This document shows positions 52,821 through 61,501 of a DNA stretch of 64,000 bases, piece after piece; the first letter of the stretch is position 1; each line of letters starts with the position of its first letter. The notes under the pieces are model-generated. The model was not told the DNA's origin. It was given only the letters and a program-made list of their open reading frames with translations, and did no database searches. The translations under genes and the position numbers were made by a program. The stretch is from JAATGI01 sp036510675 (GTDB lineage Bacteria > Pseudomonadota > Alphaproteobacteria > ATCC43930 > CGMCC-115725): positions 1-64,000 of the forward strand of contig DATCDN010000118.1 of NCBI GenBank assembly GCA_036510675.1, given 5' to 3'.

Positions 52821-53732
52821 ATGAGCTGGCAAAATCATGCGCTGAAGACGTTCCTGCGCCACCGCGTGCGGCCCCTGTCGAAGGCGGGCGGCGAGGTGGA
52901 GATCATCCGCGCGACGGCGCGCCGGCTGGCGCTGAAGCCGCGCACGCCGAAGGGCTGGCGGGTGCGCGAATTGCTGCTGCCGCCGATGCACGGCGAATGG
53001 ATCGAGCCGGACACCGACCGCGCCGCCGATCCGACCGACGGGCGCACGATTCTTTTCCTCCATGGCGGCGGCTATTTTTTCGGCTCGCCGCAAACCCACC
53101 GGCCGATCACCTTCGCGCTGGCGCGCGGCGCGTCCGCGCGCGTGTTCGCGCTCGACTATCGGCTGGCGCCGGAGCACCCGTTCCCGGCGGCGCTCGACGA
53201 TGCCGTCGCGTGCTATCGGCGGCTGATGATCGACGGCGTGCCGGCGCGCAAGATCATCGTCGCCGGCGATTCCGCGGGCGGCGGCCTGGCGCTCGCGCTG
53301 CTGATCAGTCTGCGCGATCATGGCGATCCGCTGCCGGCGGGCGCCGTGCTGTTTTCGCCGTGGACCGATCTCGCCGCCACCGGGGCCAGCCTCGAGCGCA
53401 ATAATTCGTCCGACCCGATGTTCATCGGCCCCGATATCGGCAAGTCGGCCCAGCACTATCTCGGCACCATGCCGGGGACCCACCCGCTGGCCTCGCCGCT
53501 TTATGCGCGGCTGAGCGAGTTGCCGCCGCTGTTCATCCAGGCCAGCGCCAGCGAGGTGCTGCTCGACGATTCACAACGCCTGGTGGAGAAGGCGCGCGGC
53601 GAGGGCGGCGATATCCTCTTCAAGGCGTGGCCAGATCTGCCGCATGTCTGGCACCTCTACAATCCGCTGCTGCCCGAGGCCCGCGCCGCCCTGCGCGAGG
53701 CGAACGCCTTCATCCTGTCGCGGCTGGCATAA
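52821..53732 (+). CDS. Alpha/beta-hydrolase, hormone-sensitive-lipase family
   Basis: The 303-residue product has the HSL signature: HGGGYFFGSPQTHRPITFAL (oxyanion hole), the nucleophile elbow IVAGDSAGGGLALALL, and a late D/H pair (ASEVLLDDSQ, PDLPHVWHLYNPLL). It lacks a signal peptide, so it is cytosolic, unlike the esterase at 1.5 kb. It hydrolyses esters of unknown acyl group. It is probably co-transcribed with the PhyH gene. Confidence 0.92.
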   Translation: MSWQNHALKTFLRHRVRPLSKAGGEVEIIRATARRLALKPRTPKGWRVRELLLPPMHGEWIEPDTDRAADPTDGRTILFLHGGGYFFGSPQTHRPITFALARGASARVFALDYRLAPEHPFPAALDDAVACYRRLMIDGVPARKIIVAGDSAGGGLALALLISLRDHGDPLPAGAVLFSPWTDLAATGASLERNNSSDPMFIGPDIGKSAQHYLGTMPGTHPLASPLYARLSELPPLFIQASASEVLLDDSQRLVEKARGEGGDILFKAWPDLPHVWHLYNPLLPEARAALREANAFILSRLA

Positions 53733-53769
53733 GGCGTTGGACCGCTTGCGGCGCGGTCCGCGCGGTCGC

Positions 53770-54312
53770 TTAGTAATGGTTGTCGCGGTCTCGAGCCCTA
53801 ACATCGCCTTCAGGCGCCCGAGCGACGCTGTGATCGCCGGACTGTGGGCGCAGCATGGTCGGATTGCCGGTGCGCGCTCCCATTTCGGCCGGACGGGTCG
53901 CCGGCGCAGCGCGGTTGAATGCCGCCGGATGGTTGGGATCGCGACGATGGTCGCCGTTCCCGGCATGATCGCGGTTGAACGCCGCCGGATGGTTTGGATC
54001 GTAACGGCGGTCGCCGTTCGCGGCATGATCGCGGTGCCAATCGCGGTTCTGATTGTAGTAGCCGCCATTGTCATACCCGTAGACGGCGGGGCCGCCCTCA
54101 TACCCGTAGCCGTAATAGTCGGCATCATAGCCGTAACCCGGACCATAGCCGTAACTATAGCTATCCGTTCCATCACTGCCGTAATAGTTCGGCGTGGCGG
54201 CGCTGTAATCGTTGCCATAGGGTCCCGGCGCGGGTTGGTAGGCACAACCGGCCAACAGCGCGGCGCCAATAAGCGTGGCACCGAGCGTTGCGGTTTTGGT
54301 AAAGCGGATCAT
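53770..54312 (-). CDS. Gly/Tyr-rich lipoprotein with tandem repeats
   Basis: The 180-residue product has a lipoprotein signal ending ALLAGCAYQ (acylation at C23). Residues 30-85 are rich in Y, G, D and N (YSYGYGPGYGYDADYYGYGY). A tandem duplication follows of about 20 residues ending DPNHPAAFNRDHAGNG. The tail is charged. It is probably an outer-membrane lipoprotein; similar low-complexity envelope proteins have no known function. It is divergent from argG. Confidence 0.75.
   Translation of the reverse strand: MIRFTKTATLGATLIGAALLAGCAYQPAPGPYGNDYSAATPNYYGSDGTDSYSYGYGPGYGYDADYYGYGYEGGPAVYGYDNGGYYNQNRDWHRDHAANGDRRYDPNHPAAFNRDHAGNGDHRRDPNHPAAFNRAAPATRPAEMGARTGNPTMLRPQSGDHSVARAPEGDVRARDRDNHY
53911..54030. 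repeat. 60-bp tandem repeat in the lipoprotein gene
   Basis: Two adjacent 60-base units (53911-53970 and 53971-54030) share most positions. They encode twice the motif DPNHPAAFNRDHA with adjoining NGD residues. The repeat keeps the reading frame, so copy number could vary by slippage. Confidence 0.85.
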
Positions 54313-54417
54313 AATTGCCTCTTCTCGGAAATGTTCGGTAACGACTCGACACTTCCGCGGGGGGCGCGTTCCCGCCTGGGGCTAATGTCGAATTTTAACC
54401 CGCCTCTTGCCGTGCGC

Positions 54418-54445
54418 TTGCCGTAATCGGGGCAGTTTCTATACT
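54418..54445 (+). promoter_or_regulatory. Likely argG promoter
   Basis: TTGCCG (54418-54423) and TATACT (54440-54445) are 16 bases apart, with the start expected near 54452, giving a leader of about 20 bases before argG. The -10 lies within GCAGT-TTCTAT-ACTGC, a small dyad that might bind a regulator. Confidence 0.5.
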
Positions 54446-54473
54446 GCGCGGCTTCGAATATCAGGGCTGCTCT

Positions 54474-55682
54474 ATGAATGAGAAAGTAAAGAAGATCGTG
54501 CTCGCCTATTCGGGGGGGCTCGACACATCGGTGATTCTGCGCTGGCTGCAAGAGACCTATCAGGCGGAGGTGGTGACCTTCACCGCCGATATCGGCCAGG
54601 GCGAAGAACTTGGCCCGGCCCGCGACAAGGCCAAGCTGATGGGGGTGAAGGAGATCTTCGTCGAGGATCTGCGCGAAACCTTCGTGCGCGACTATGTTTT
54701 TCCGATGTTCCGCGCCAACACCCTCTACGAGGGGCAGTATCTGCTCGGGACCTCGATCGCGCGGCCGCTGATCGCCAAACGCCAGATCGAGATCGCGGAG
54801 CAGGTCGGCGCCGACGCGGTCGCGCATGGCGCGACCGGCAAGGGCAACGACCAGGTGCGGTTCGAACTGGCCTATTACGCGCTGAAGCCCGACATAAAAG
54901 TCATCGCGCCGTGGCGGGAATGGGACCTGACCTCGCGCACCAAATTGATGGAATATGCCGAGGCGCATCAGATTCAGATTCCGCGCGACAAGCGCGGCGA
55001 AGCACCGTTCTCCACCGACGCCAATCTCTTGCACATTTCCGCCGAAGGCAAAGTGCTGGAGGACCCGTGGTCCGAGCCGGAGGAATTTGTCTATAGCCGC
55101 ACCGTCGCGCCCGAGGCGGCACCTGACCAGCCCGAATATGTCGAGATCGAATTCGCGGGCGGCGACGCCATCGCCGTCGATGGCACGGCGCTGTCGCCGG
55201 CAATGCTATTGACGCGGCTCAACGAGTTGGGCGGCAAGCACGGTATCGGCCGGCTCGATCTGGTGGAGAACCGCTTCGTCGGCATGAAGTCGCGCGGTGT
55301 CTATGAGACGCCGGGCGGCACGATTCTCCATGCCGCGCATCGTGGCATCGAAAGCATCACGCTGGATCGCGGCGCGGCGCATCTCAAGGACGAGCTGATG
55401 CCGCGCTATGCCGAGCTGATCTATAACGGCTTCTGGTTCTCGCCGGAGCGCGAGATGCTGCAAGCCGCGATCGACCGCAGCCAGGACCATGTCGAGGGCA
55501 CGGTCCGGGTGAAGCTTTATAAGGGATCGGCGCGCGTGGTCGGGCGCAAATCGCCGAAGAGCCTCTACAGCCTCGCCCATGTCACGTTCGAGGAAGACCA
55601 GGTCTACGACCAGCGCGACGCGGCCGGCTTCATCAAGCTCAACGCGCTGCGCCTGCGCCTCGCCAAGGCGCTGCGGCAATAG
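54474..55682 (+). CDS. argG: Argininosuccinate synthase
   Basis: ArgG condenses citrulline and aspartate with ATP. The 402-residue product has the ATP loop IVLAYSGGLDTSVILRWL, substrate motifs YLLGTSIARPLIAKRQIEIA and DAVAHGATGKGNDQVRFELA, and a C-terminal tetramerisation helix. Length is normal. Its stop is immediately followed by the ATG of the thioesterase gene, with no gap. The other arginine gene here, argJ, is 42 kb away. Confidence 0.98.
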   Translation: MNEKVKKIVLAYSGGLDTSVILRWLQETYQAEVVTFTADIGQGEELGPARDKAKLMGVKEIFVEDLRETFVRDYVFPMFRANTLYEGQYLLGTSIARPLIAKRQIEIAEQVGADAVAHGATGKGNDQVRFELAYYALKPDIKVIAPWREWDLTSRTKLMEYAEAHQIQIPRDKRGEAPFSTDANLLHISAEGKVLEDPWSEPEEFVYSRTVAPEAAPDQPEYVEIEFAGGDAIAVDGTALSPAMLLTRLNELGGKHGIGRLDLVENRFVGMKSRGVYETPGGTILHAAHRGIESITLDRGAAHLKDELMPRYAELIYNGFWFSPEREMLQAAIDRSQDHVEGTVRVKLYKGSARVVGRKSPKSLYSLAHVTFEEDQVYDQRDAAGFIKLNALRLRLAKALRQ

Positions 55683-56102
55683 ATGATTCCGGCCGGTAAG
55701 CCGTTCGTCGAATTGCCGTTTCCGCCACGCACCTACGATATCGACTTCGCCGGGGTGGTGAACAATATCGTCTATATCCGCTGGCTCGAGGATTTGCGGC
55801 TGGCGCTGATGGCGGCGGTCTATCCGATCGATCGCGCGCTGCGCGAGGATGTGGCGCCGATCCTGCTGTCGACCGCTATCGCCTACGAAAAGCCGGCGAC
55901 GATTCAGGACGCGTCGCTGGTCGGGCGGATGTGGGTGCCGGCGATGGAACGCATCAAATGGCATGTCGCCGCCGAGTTCGCCGTCGGCGACATCGTCCAT
56001 GCCCGCGCCGAGCAGGTGGGGCTGTTCATCAGGCTCTCGACACGCCGGCCGGTCGCGCCGCCGGCGGGCCTGCGCGCCCACTACGCGCCGGAGACGATGT
56101 GA
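55683..56102 (+). CDS. Hotdog-fold acyl-CoA thioesterase-like protein
   Basis: The 139-residue product has the 4HBT/YbgC-like active-site helix YDIDFAGVVNNIVYIRWLED with the catalytic D. Later strands are ILLSTAIAYEKPATIQDASL and WHVAAEFAVGDIVHARAEQV. It would hydrolyse an acyl-CoA of unknown chain. It is locked between argG (adjacent stop) and tadA (GTGA overlap), which implies strict co-expression rather than shared chemistry. Confidence 0.85.
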   Translation: MIPAGKPFVELPFPPRTYDIDFAGVVNNIVYIRWLEDLRLALMAAVYPIDRALREDVAPILLSTAIAYEKPATIQDASLVGRMWVPAMERIKWHVAAEFAVGDIVHARAEQVGLFIRLSTRRPVAPPAGLRAHYAPETM

Positions 56103-56533
56103 CCTCGTTCATGGCGCTGGCACTGGACGAGGCGGAACGGGCCGCCGCGCGCGGCGAGGTGCCGGTGGGCGCGGTGCTGATCGAAGCTGCGAGCGGCGTT
56201 GTGTTGGCGGCGGCGGGCAACGGCACCATCGAACTCGGCGATCCGACGGCGCATGCCGAAATGCTGGTGCTGCGCGCGCCGGGAAAGGCGCGGCTCGACG
56301 GATGCGATCTCTATGTCAGCCTGGAGCCCTGTGCGATGTGTGCCGCCGCGATCTCGCTGGCCCGCATCCGCCGGCTCTATTTCGGCGCCTACGATCCGAA
56401 GGGCGGGGCGGTCGATCATGGTCCGCGCTGGTTTCAGCAGCCGACCTGCCTTCATCGGCCGGAAATCTATGGCGGGATCGAGGAAATCCGCGCTGGCGAC
56501 CTGCTGCGCGCGTTCTTCCGCCCGCGCCGCTAG
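56099..56533 (+). CDS. tadA: tRNA adenosine(34) deaminase
   Basis: TadA makes inosine at the wobble position of tRNA-Arg(ACG). The zinc site is H52/E54 in PTAHAEMLVL and C78/C81 in LEPCAMCAAAI. A C-terminal FGAYDPKGGAVDHGPR is typical. The start I chose is a GTG overlapping the thioesterase stop (GTGA); an ATG four codons on is also possible. About four residues seem missing between AHAEM and the cysteines relative to typical TadA. Related deaminases (guanine or cytosine) are less likely. Confidence 0.9.
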   Translation: MTSFMALALDEAERAAARGEVPVGAVLIEAASGVVLAAAGNGTIELGDPTAHAEMLVLRAPGKARLDGCDLYVSLEPCAMCAAAISLARIRRLYFGAYDPKGGAVDHGPRWFQQPTCLHRPEIYGGIEEIRAGDLLRAFFRPRR

Positions 56534-56567
56534 AGCAATTCATCGCCCGTTAACCGGGATTGGCGAA

Positions 56568-56590
56568 GATACCCGCAAAACTTGGGTATC
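56568..56590. promoter_or_regulatory. Inverted repeat just before the methyltransferase start
   Basis: GATACCC (56568-56574) and GGGTATC (56584-56590) pair perfectly with a 9-base loop and end five bases before the ATG. It could be an operator, or an RNA hairpin that hides the ribosome site. Confidence 0.4.
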
Positions 56591-56595
56591 TAACC

Positions 56596-57531
56596 ATGAC
56601 AGCCATGCCATCCTCATTGCCCAAAGCCGATACCGCGCATGCGGGCGCGCCGCCAGCGATCGACCATCGCGGGCCGGTCACCATCCCCGACGAGACGCTG
56701 CGCGCGATCGCCGCCATCCCCTATCTGCGCGAATATGATGACGGCATCTATCGCGATCTCGACATCGAGCTGACACTCGATTATATGCACCGCCGGTTCG
56801 TGGTGCCGCTGTCGCGCCATCTCGATATCGGATCGGCGACGCTCTTGGATTGCGCGTCGGGGTTTGGCTGGCTCGCCTTCGCCTATCTGCTCGCCGGCGG
56901 CAAACATGCCGCGCTGGTGGAAATGAGCGCGCCGCGCCTCGATGCCGCGCATGCCATCGCCCAGCGCCTCGGTGTCGCCGATCGCTGCAGCTTCCGCGAC
57001 GAGCGCCTTCAAGATATTGCCCTCGCCGACGATGGCGTCGATATCTTCGCCAGCATCGAGACGCTTGAGCATGTCGGCCGCCCCAACATTCGCGACAGCG
57101 TGCGCAACATGGCGCGCATCGCGAAACACGCGGTCATCCTGACGACGCCGAACGCGCTTTTTCCCATTGTCGCGCACGATACCGAATTGCCGCTCGCGCA
57201 TTGGCTGCCGGGCGGCTTGCGCCGCCGCTATGCCGATGCCGCCGGCCGTGCCAGTCTCGATCGCGGCAATCAATTCCTGGCGCCCTGGGATCTCGCGCCG
57301 CTGATGAAAAAATTCCGCCCGGCCAGCCGATACCAGACCTTCGCGACGCGCGAGGAATACGATCGCTTCTACCCGCATTACATGCCCTATGGCCCGCATC
57401 AGGCCGAGCGCTATCGCACCAAGCAGCGCGCCGGGCAGCGCCAGCTGCAGATCGCGCTGGCCGGAATCCTGGGCCGCTACTCGTTCGCGCTGGCGCCAAA
57501 CCTCGCATCATTGTGGCTGCGGCGAGGGTAG
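56596..57531 (+). CDS. SAM-dependent methyltransferase (paralogue of the 13.1 kb gene)
   Basis: The product is a 311-residue class I methyltransferase from the ATG beginning MTAMPSSL (a second ATG follows three codons later). It shares with the 13.1 kb gene DLDIELTLDYMHRRF, LLDCASGFGWLAFAYLLAGG, VDIFASIETLEHVG, VAHDTELPLAHWLP, and YPHYMPYG. The substrate is unknown. A GATACCC inverted repeat lies just before the start. It follows tadA by about 60 bases and precedes a histidine kinase gene by 42. Confidence 0.88.
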   Translation: MTAMPSSLPKADTAHAGAPPAIDHRGPVTIPDETLRAIAAIPYLREYDDGIYRDLDIELTLDYMHRRFVVPLSRHLDIGSATLLDCASGFGWLAFAYLLAGGKHAALVEMSAPRLDAAHAIAQRLGVADRCSFRDERLQDIALADDGVDIFASIETLEHVGRPNIRDSVRNMARIAKHAVILTTPNALFPIVAHDTELPLAHWLPGGLRRRYADAAGRASLDRGNQFLAPWDLAPLMKKFRPASRYQTFATREEYDRFYPHYMPYGPHQAERYRTKQRAGQRQLQIALAGILGRYSFALAPNLASLWLRRG

Positions 57532-57573
57532 CATGAGCATAGACGCGGATATTCAAGCCGGCATGCGGACGGT

Positions 57574-58644
57574 ATGATGAGGGTATCACCGCGACTGCAA
57601 GGCGCCCGATCCCGTCTCGAGGGATTGGAGACGGCGTTGCTGCGGATGGGGCCGAAAACCGCGACGGCGGTGCTGGTCCTCGCCGGCATCGTCTTCGGCG
57701 AGCTGGTGCATCTCGCGATCATGCTGGTGGCCCACCCGCTGTTCACGCGCCCGATGCTGTTGTGCACCCTCGTGGTGACGGTGGTGGTCACCACCCCGGT
57801 GATCTTTTATTCCCAACTTTTGATCCGCCGCCTGATCCAGTCGCGCCGCGCGCTGCGCGCGCTGTCCAAGCGGCTGGCGGGGGCGCTCGACGAGGCGCGG
57901 GCCGCGAACGAGGCGAAGTCGCAATTCTTCGCCAACGCCAGCCATGAGCTGCGCACGCCGCTCAACGCGATCATCGGCTTTTCGGAAATGCTGTCGAGCG
58001 AGCAGCTTGGTCCTTTGGGTCAGCGCCGCTATGTCGAATATGCCGGCGACATCCATGGCAGCGCGCTGCATCTTCTGTCGTTGGTGAACGACCTCCTCGA
58101 TCTCGCCAGCGCCGAGATGCGCCGCCACCCGGTGCCGAGCGACGCCGAATGCGATCTGCGCCAGATCGTCCAGGAGGCAATGCATATGGTGTGGCCGGCG
58201 GCGGAGCGCGATCAGGTGACGCTGGAAAGCCGCATCGCGCCGGAGCTTGCCGGACTCAAGGCCAATGAGCGCATGCTGAAACAGATTCTGCTGAACCTTC
58301 TGTCGAACGCGGTCAAGTTCGCGCCCGGCGGCGCGGTGCTGCTGACGGCGGCCCTGGACGGGCGCGGCGATCTCATCGTGACCGCCGCCGACACCGGCAT
58401 CGGCATGAGCGTGGCCGAAATCGCGGTCGCCCTGAAGCCGTTCGGCCAAGTTAATAATCTGATCACCCGCACCCAAGCCGGAACCGGACTGGGCCTGCCG
58501 CTGGTGAAGGCGATGATGGAACTGCATGGCGGCACCATGCGGGTCGCCAGCGAACCCGGGCGCGGCACCACCGTCACCCTGCGCTTCCCGGCGGCACGAA
58601 TCATGGTTCGCCCGCGCGCCGCCTTGCGCGCCGCGCCGGGCTGA
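57574..58644 (+). CDS. Membrane-bound sensor histidine kinase
   Basis: The 356-residue product has two close membrane helices (about residues 32-52 and 61-85) and almost no periplasmic domain. The HisKA motif FANASHELRTPLNAIIGFSE carries the phospho-acceptor H. The ATPase domain has ILLNLLSNAVKFAPGG, TAADTGIGMSVAEIAVALKP and GTGLGLPLVKAMMELHGG. Similar PdhS/DivJ-type kinases in alphaproteobacteria control cell cycle or envelope. No response regulator is adjacent. A second ATG is one codon downstream. Confidence 0.92.
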   Translation: MMRVSPRLQGARSRLEGLETALLRMGPKTATAVLVLAGIVFGELVHLAIMLVAHPLFTRPMLLCTLVVTVVVTTPVIFYSQLLIRRLIQSRRALRALSKRLAGALDEARAANEAKSQFFANASHELRTPLNAIIGFSEMLSSEQLGPLGQRRYVEYAGDIHGSALHLLSLVNDLLDLASAEMRRHPVPSDAECDLRQIVQEAMHMVWPAAERDQVTLESRIAPELAGLKANERMLKQILLNLLSNAVKFAPGGAVLLTAALDGRGDLIVTAADTGIGMSVAEIAVALKPFGQVNNLITRTQAGTGLGLPLVKAMMELHGGTMRVASEPGRGTTVTLRFPAARIMVRPRAALRAAPG

Positions 58645-58663
58645 TCCCGGCGCCGGCCGCCGA

Positions 58664-59251
58664 TCAGGCGAGCTGGATCGACGCCGCCTCGCGGCCCCGG
58701 CTGGCTTGCGATACATTCATGCGCACCGCCTGGCCCGGCTCCAGCGCCTCGATGCCGGAGCGGCGCAGCGCCGTGACATGGACGAAAATATCCTTGCCGC
58801 CGTCATTGGGCAGGACGAAGCCGAAGCCGCGCGCCGGGTCGTACCATTTGACCACGCCATCGAGCGATTCCGTCGGGCCGGTCGGCTCGTCCATGCGGTC
58901 GCCGCCGCGGTCGCGCCGGAAGCCGCCACCACCACCCCCGCCGCCGCGATCGCCCCCCCGATCGCCGCGGTCGGGCCGATCGTTGCGCGGCGGACGCGGC
59001 GCGGCGGTCGAGGCGTCAAGCTCGACCAGCGAGGCGACGGCGCGCCCCTTGGCGCCGTTGACGCAGTCGAACACCACGCTGGCGCCGTCAGGCGCTTCGT
59101 TGAAGCCCGCCCGCTCCAGCACCGCCGCCGGCAGGAAAACATCGCCGCTGCCGTCGCTCGGAATGATGAACCCGAACCCCTTGCTGCGATTGAACCATTT
59201 GACTTTGCCCGAAAGACGCTGACTGTCGCCCATCCCCTGCTGGTAACTCAT
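58664..59251 (-). CDS. Two-domain cold-shock (CSD) protein
   Basis: The 195-residue product starts at MSYQQG, where AAGG gives a suitable ribosome site (a GTG two codons earlier is less likely). Two cold-shock domains flank a G/D/R-rich linker: GKVKWFNRSKGFGFIIPSDG and later GVVKWYDPARGFGFVLPNDG. The RNP1-like motifs K-G-F-G-F-I and R-G-F-G-F-V bind single-stranded nucleic acids. Double-CSD proteins are common in alphaproteobacteria. It converges on the kinase gene. Confidence 0.93.
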   Translation of the reverse strand: MSYQQGMGDSQRLSGKVKWFNRSKGFGFIIPSDGSGDVFLPAAVLERAGFNEAPDGASVVFDCVNGAKGRAVASLVELDASTAAPRPPRNDRPDRGDRGGDRGGGGGGGGFRRDRGGDRMDEPTGPTESLDGVVKWYDPARGFGFVLPNDGGKDIFVHVTALRRSGIEALEPGQAVRMNVSQASRGREAASIQLA

Positions 59252-59393
59252 CGCCACACCTTGGAACGATTCGCGCCCCCCCTTTTTTTGGCCCTATGCC
59301 GCCGTCAGGGGCGTGTGATCTGACGGGTGCCTGCTAAATTCATAGGCGTGAAACGACCCTGCGGCAAGTTCTATCCACAGGGCAGCCATGTCA

Positions 59394-60140
59394 TTATGAC
59401 GAGCCGCGCGTCGCGACCATCAGGTAGTTGACGGCGATGTCGGCGCCGCGTTTCCAGCGGTCGCGCAGCGGGTCATAGACCAGCCCCTCCAGCGCCGCGA
59501 TTGTCAGTCCGGCGCGGCGCAGCGCCGGGGCGATTTCCGACGGCCGGCGGAAGCGGCGCCAATCGTGGGTGCCGCGCGGGACCCACCGCAGCACATACTC
59601 GGCGCCGACGATGCCCAGCGCGAAGGAGCGGGCGGTCCGATTGAGCGTCGACAGGATAAGCATGCCGCCCGGCGCCACCAGGGTCGCGGCGGCGGCGAGG
59701 AAGGCGTCTGGGTCGGGCACATGCTCCACCACCTCCAGCGCCAGCACGGCATTGTAGCGTCCCCCAGCGGCGGCCATCGCCTCGGCCGTGGCCTCGCGGT
59801 AATCGATGGCGAGGCCCGCGCCGGCGGCGTGGTCGCGCGCCGCCGCCAGCATCGCGGCGCCGGCGTCGATGCCGGTGACGGCGAAGCCCAGCCGGGTCAT
59901 CGGCTCGGCCACCAGCCCGGCGCCACAGCCGATATCGAGCAGCGTCAGTCCGCCGAACGGCGTCAGCGCGCGCCCGTCCCGGCCGAACTGGCCGGCGAGG
60001 TGATCGCGCATGGCGGCGAGCCGAATTGGGTTGAGCCGGTGCAGCGGCTTCGCCTCGCCGTTTGGGTCCCACCAGCGCGCCGCCATGTCGGCGAAGCGCG
60101 CGATCTCGCCGGCATCGACCTCCGCCGGATTTTCGCTCAC
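59394..60140 (-). CDS. ubiG: Ubiquinone biosynthesis O-methyltransferase UbiG
   Basis: I place the start at the GTG of VSENPAEVDAGEIARF because that is where UbiG homology begins; the longer frame is not conserved. The 248-residue product has ADMAARWWDPNGEAKPLHRL, SAM motif LLDIGCGAGLVAEPMTRLG, and VPRGTHDWRRFRRPSEI late. It performs both O-methylations of ubiquinone. It is divergent from lysC, a typical alphaproteobacterial layout. Confidence 0.95.
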   Translation of the reverse strand: MSENPAEVDAGEIARFADMAARWWDPNGEAKPLHRLNPIRLAAMRDHLAGQFGRDGRALTPFGGLTLLDIGCGAGLVAEPMTRLGFAVTGIDAGAAMLAAARDHAAGAGLAIDYREATAEAMAAAGGRYNAVLALEVVEHVPDPDAFLAAAATLVAPGGMLILSTLNRTARSFALGIVGAEYVLRWVPRGTHDWRRFRRPSEIAPALRRAGLTIAALEGLVYDPLRDRWKRGADIAVNYLMVATRGSS

Positions 60141-60280
60141 CCGCAAACGATTCCCAAGTGGTTCATATCTCGATACAATTCTTGTTTCGGCGGTGCCTTG
60201 CCTCGACGTCCGGCACAATAGTATGTATAGCCGCCCCTCAACTGGCAACCAACCCCCGCGATCGGTAGGCTCGAGGCGAC

Positions 60281-61501
60281 ATGGCGCGCATAGTCATGAA
60301 ATTCGGTGGCACGTCCGTCGCCACGATTGAGCGGATTCGCGCCGTGGCGGAGCGGGTGAAACGCGAGGCCGATGCCGGGCACGAGGTCGCGGTGGTGGTC
60401 TCCGCCATGGCCGGCGTCACCGACCAATTGGTCGCATGGACCCACGCGGCGGCGATGCTGCCCGATCCCATCGAATACGACAATGTCGTCGCCACCGGCG
60501 AGCAGGTCACCAGCGGCCTCACCGCCTTGGCGCTGCAATCGCTGGGCCTGCGGGCACGCTCCTGGCTCGGCTGGCAGGTGCCGATCGAGACCGATGACGC
60601 CCATGGCCGCGCGCGCATCAAATCGATTCCGCTGACCGCGCTGCGGGCCGGCATGGCGGCGGGGGAGATCGCGGTGGTCGCGGGCTTTCAGGGCGTCGCG
60701 CCGGACGGCCGGATCACGACGCTGGGGCGCGGCGGTTCCGATACCTCGGCGGTCGCGCTGGCGGCGGCGCTGGGGGCGGAGCGGTGCGATATCTTCACCG
60801 ATGTCGACGGCGTTTATACCACCGATCCGCGCATCGTTGCGAAGGCAAGGAAGCTCGATAAGATCACCTATGAAGAGATGCTCGAGCTCGCCAGCCAAGG
60901 CGCCAAGGTCTTGCAGACGCGCTCGGTCGAAGTGGCGATGAATCATCGCGTCCGCGTGCAGGTGCTGTCGAGCTTCAGCGACCTGCCCGGGACCCTGGTG
61001 GTGGATGAGGACGAGATCGTGGAACAGCAGGTGGTAAGCGGCATCGCCTATAGCCGCGACGAGGCCAAGGTGACGCTGCTCAAGGTGGCGGACCGGCCGG
61101 GCGTGGCGGCGGGCATTTTCGGCCCGCTTGCGGACAAGGCGATCAATGTCGATATGATCGTCCAGAATATATCGGAGGATGGGCGCTTCACCGATCTGAC
61201 CTTCACCGTGTCGCGGGGCGATCTCGATCGCGCGGTGGCGGTGCTGGAGTCCAATCGCGCGGCGACCGGCTATGGCGCGCTCAAGCCCGACAAGGACGTC
61301 GTCAAGGTCTCGGTCATTGGCGTCGGCATGCGCAGCCATGCCGGCGTGGCGCAGCTGATGTTCAAGACGCTGGCCGAGAACGGCATCAATATCCTGGTGA
61401 TCTCGACGTCCGAAATCAAAGTCAGCGTGCTGATCGCGGAAAAATACGCCGAGCTGGCGCTGCGCGCGCTGCACACCGCCTATGGGCTCGACGCGCCATG
61501 A
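60281..61501 (+). CDS. lysC: Aspartate kinase
   Basis: LysC phosphorylates aspartate, opening lysine, threonine and methionine synthesis. The 406-residue product has the kinase signature MKFGGTSVATIERIRAVAER, VVVSAMAGVTDQLV, GRGGSDTSAVALAAALGAER and DGVYTTDPRIV. Two C-terminal ACT domains provide feedback control. Its stop overlaps the next gene's start (ATGA). Confidence 0.97.
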   Translation: MARIVMKFGGTSVATIERIRAVAERVKREADAGHEVAVVVSAMAGVTDQLVAWTHAAAMLPDPIEYDNVVATGEQVTSGLTALALQSLGLRARSWLGWQVPIETDDAHGRARIKSIPLTALRAGMAAGEIAVVAGFQGVAPDGRITTLGRGGSDTSAVALAAALGAERCDIFTDVDGVYTTDPRIVAKARKLDKITYEEMLELASQGAKVLQTRSVEVAMNHRVRVQVLSSFSDLPGTLVVDEDEIVEQQVVSGIAYSRDEAKVTLLKVADRPGVAAGIFGPLADKAINVDMIVQNISEDGRFTDLTFTVSRGDLDRAVAVLESNRAATGYGALKPDKDVVKVSVIGVGMRSHAGVAQLMFKTLAENGINILVISTSEIKVSVLIAEKYAELALRALHTAYGLDAP

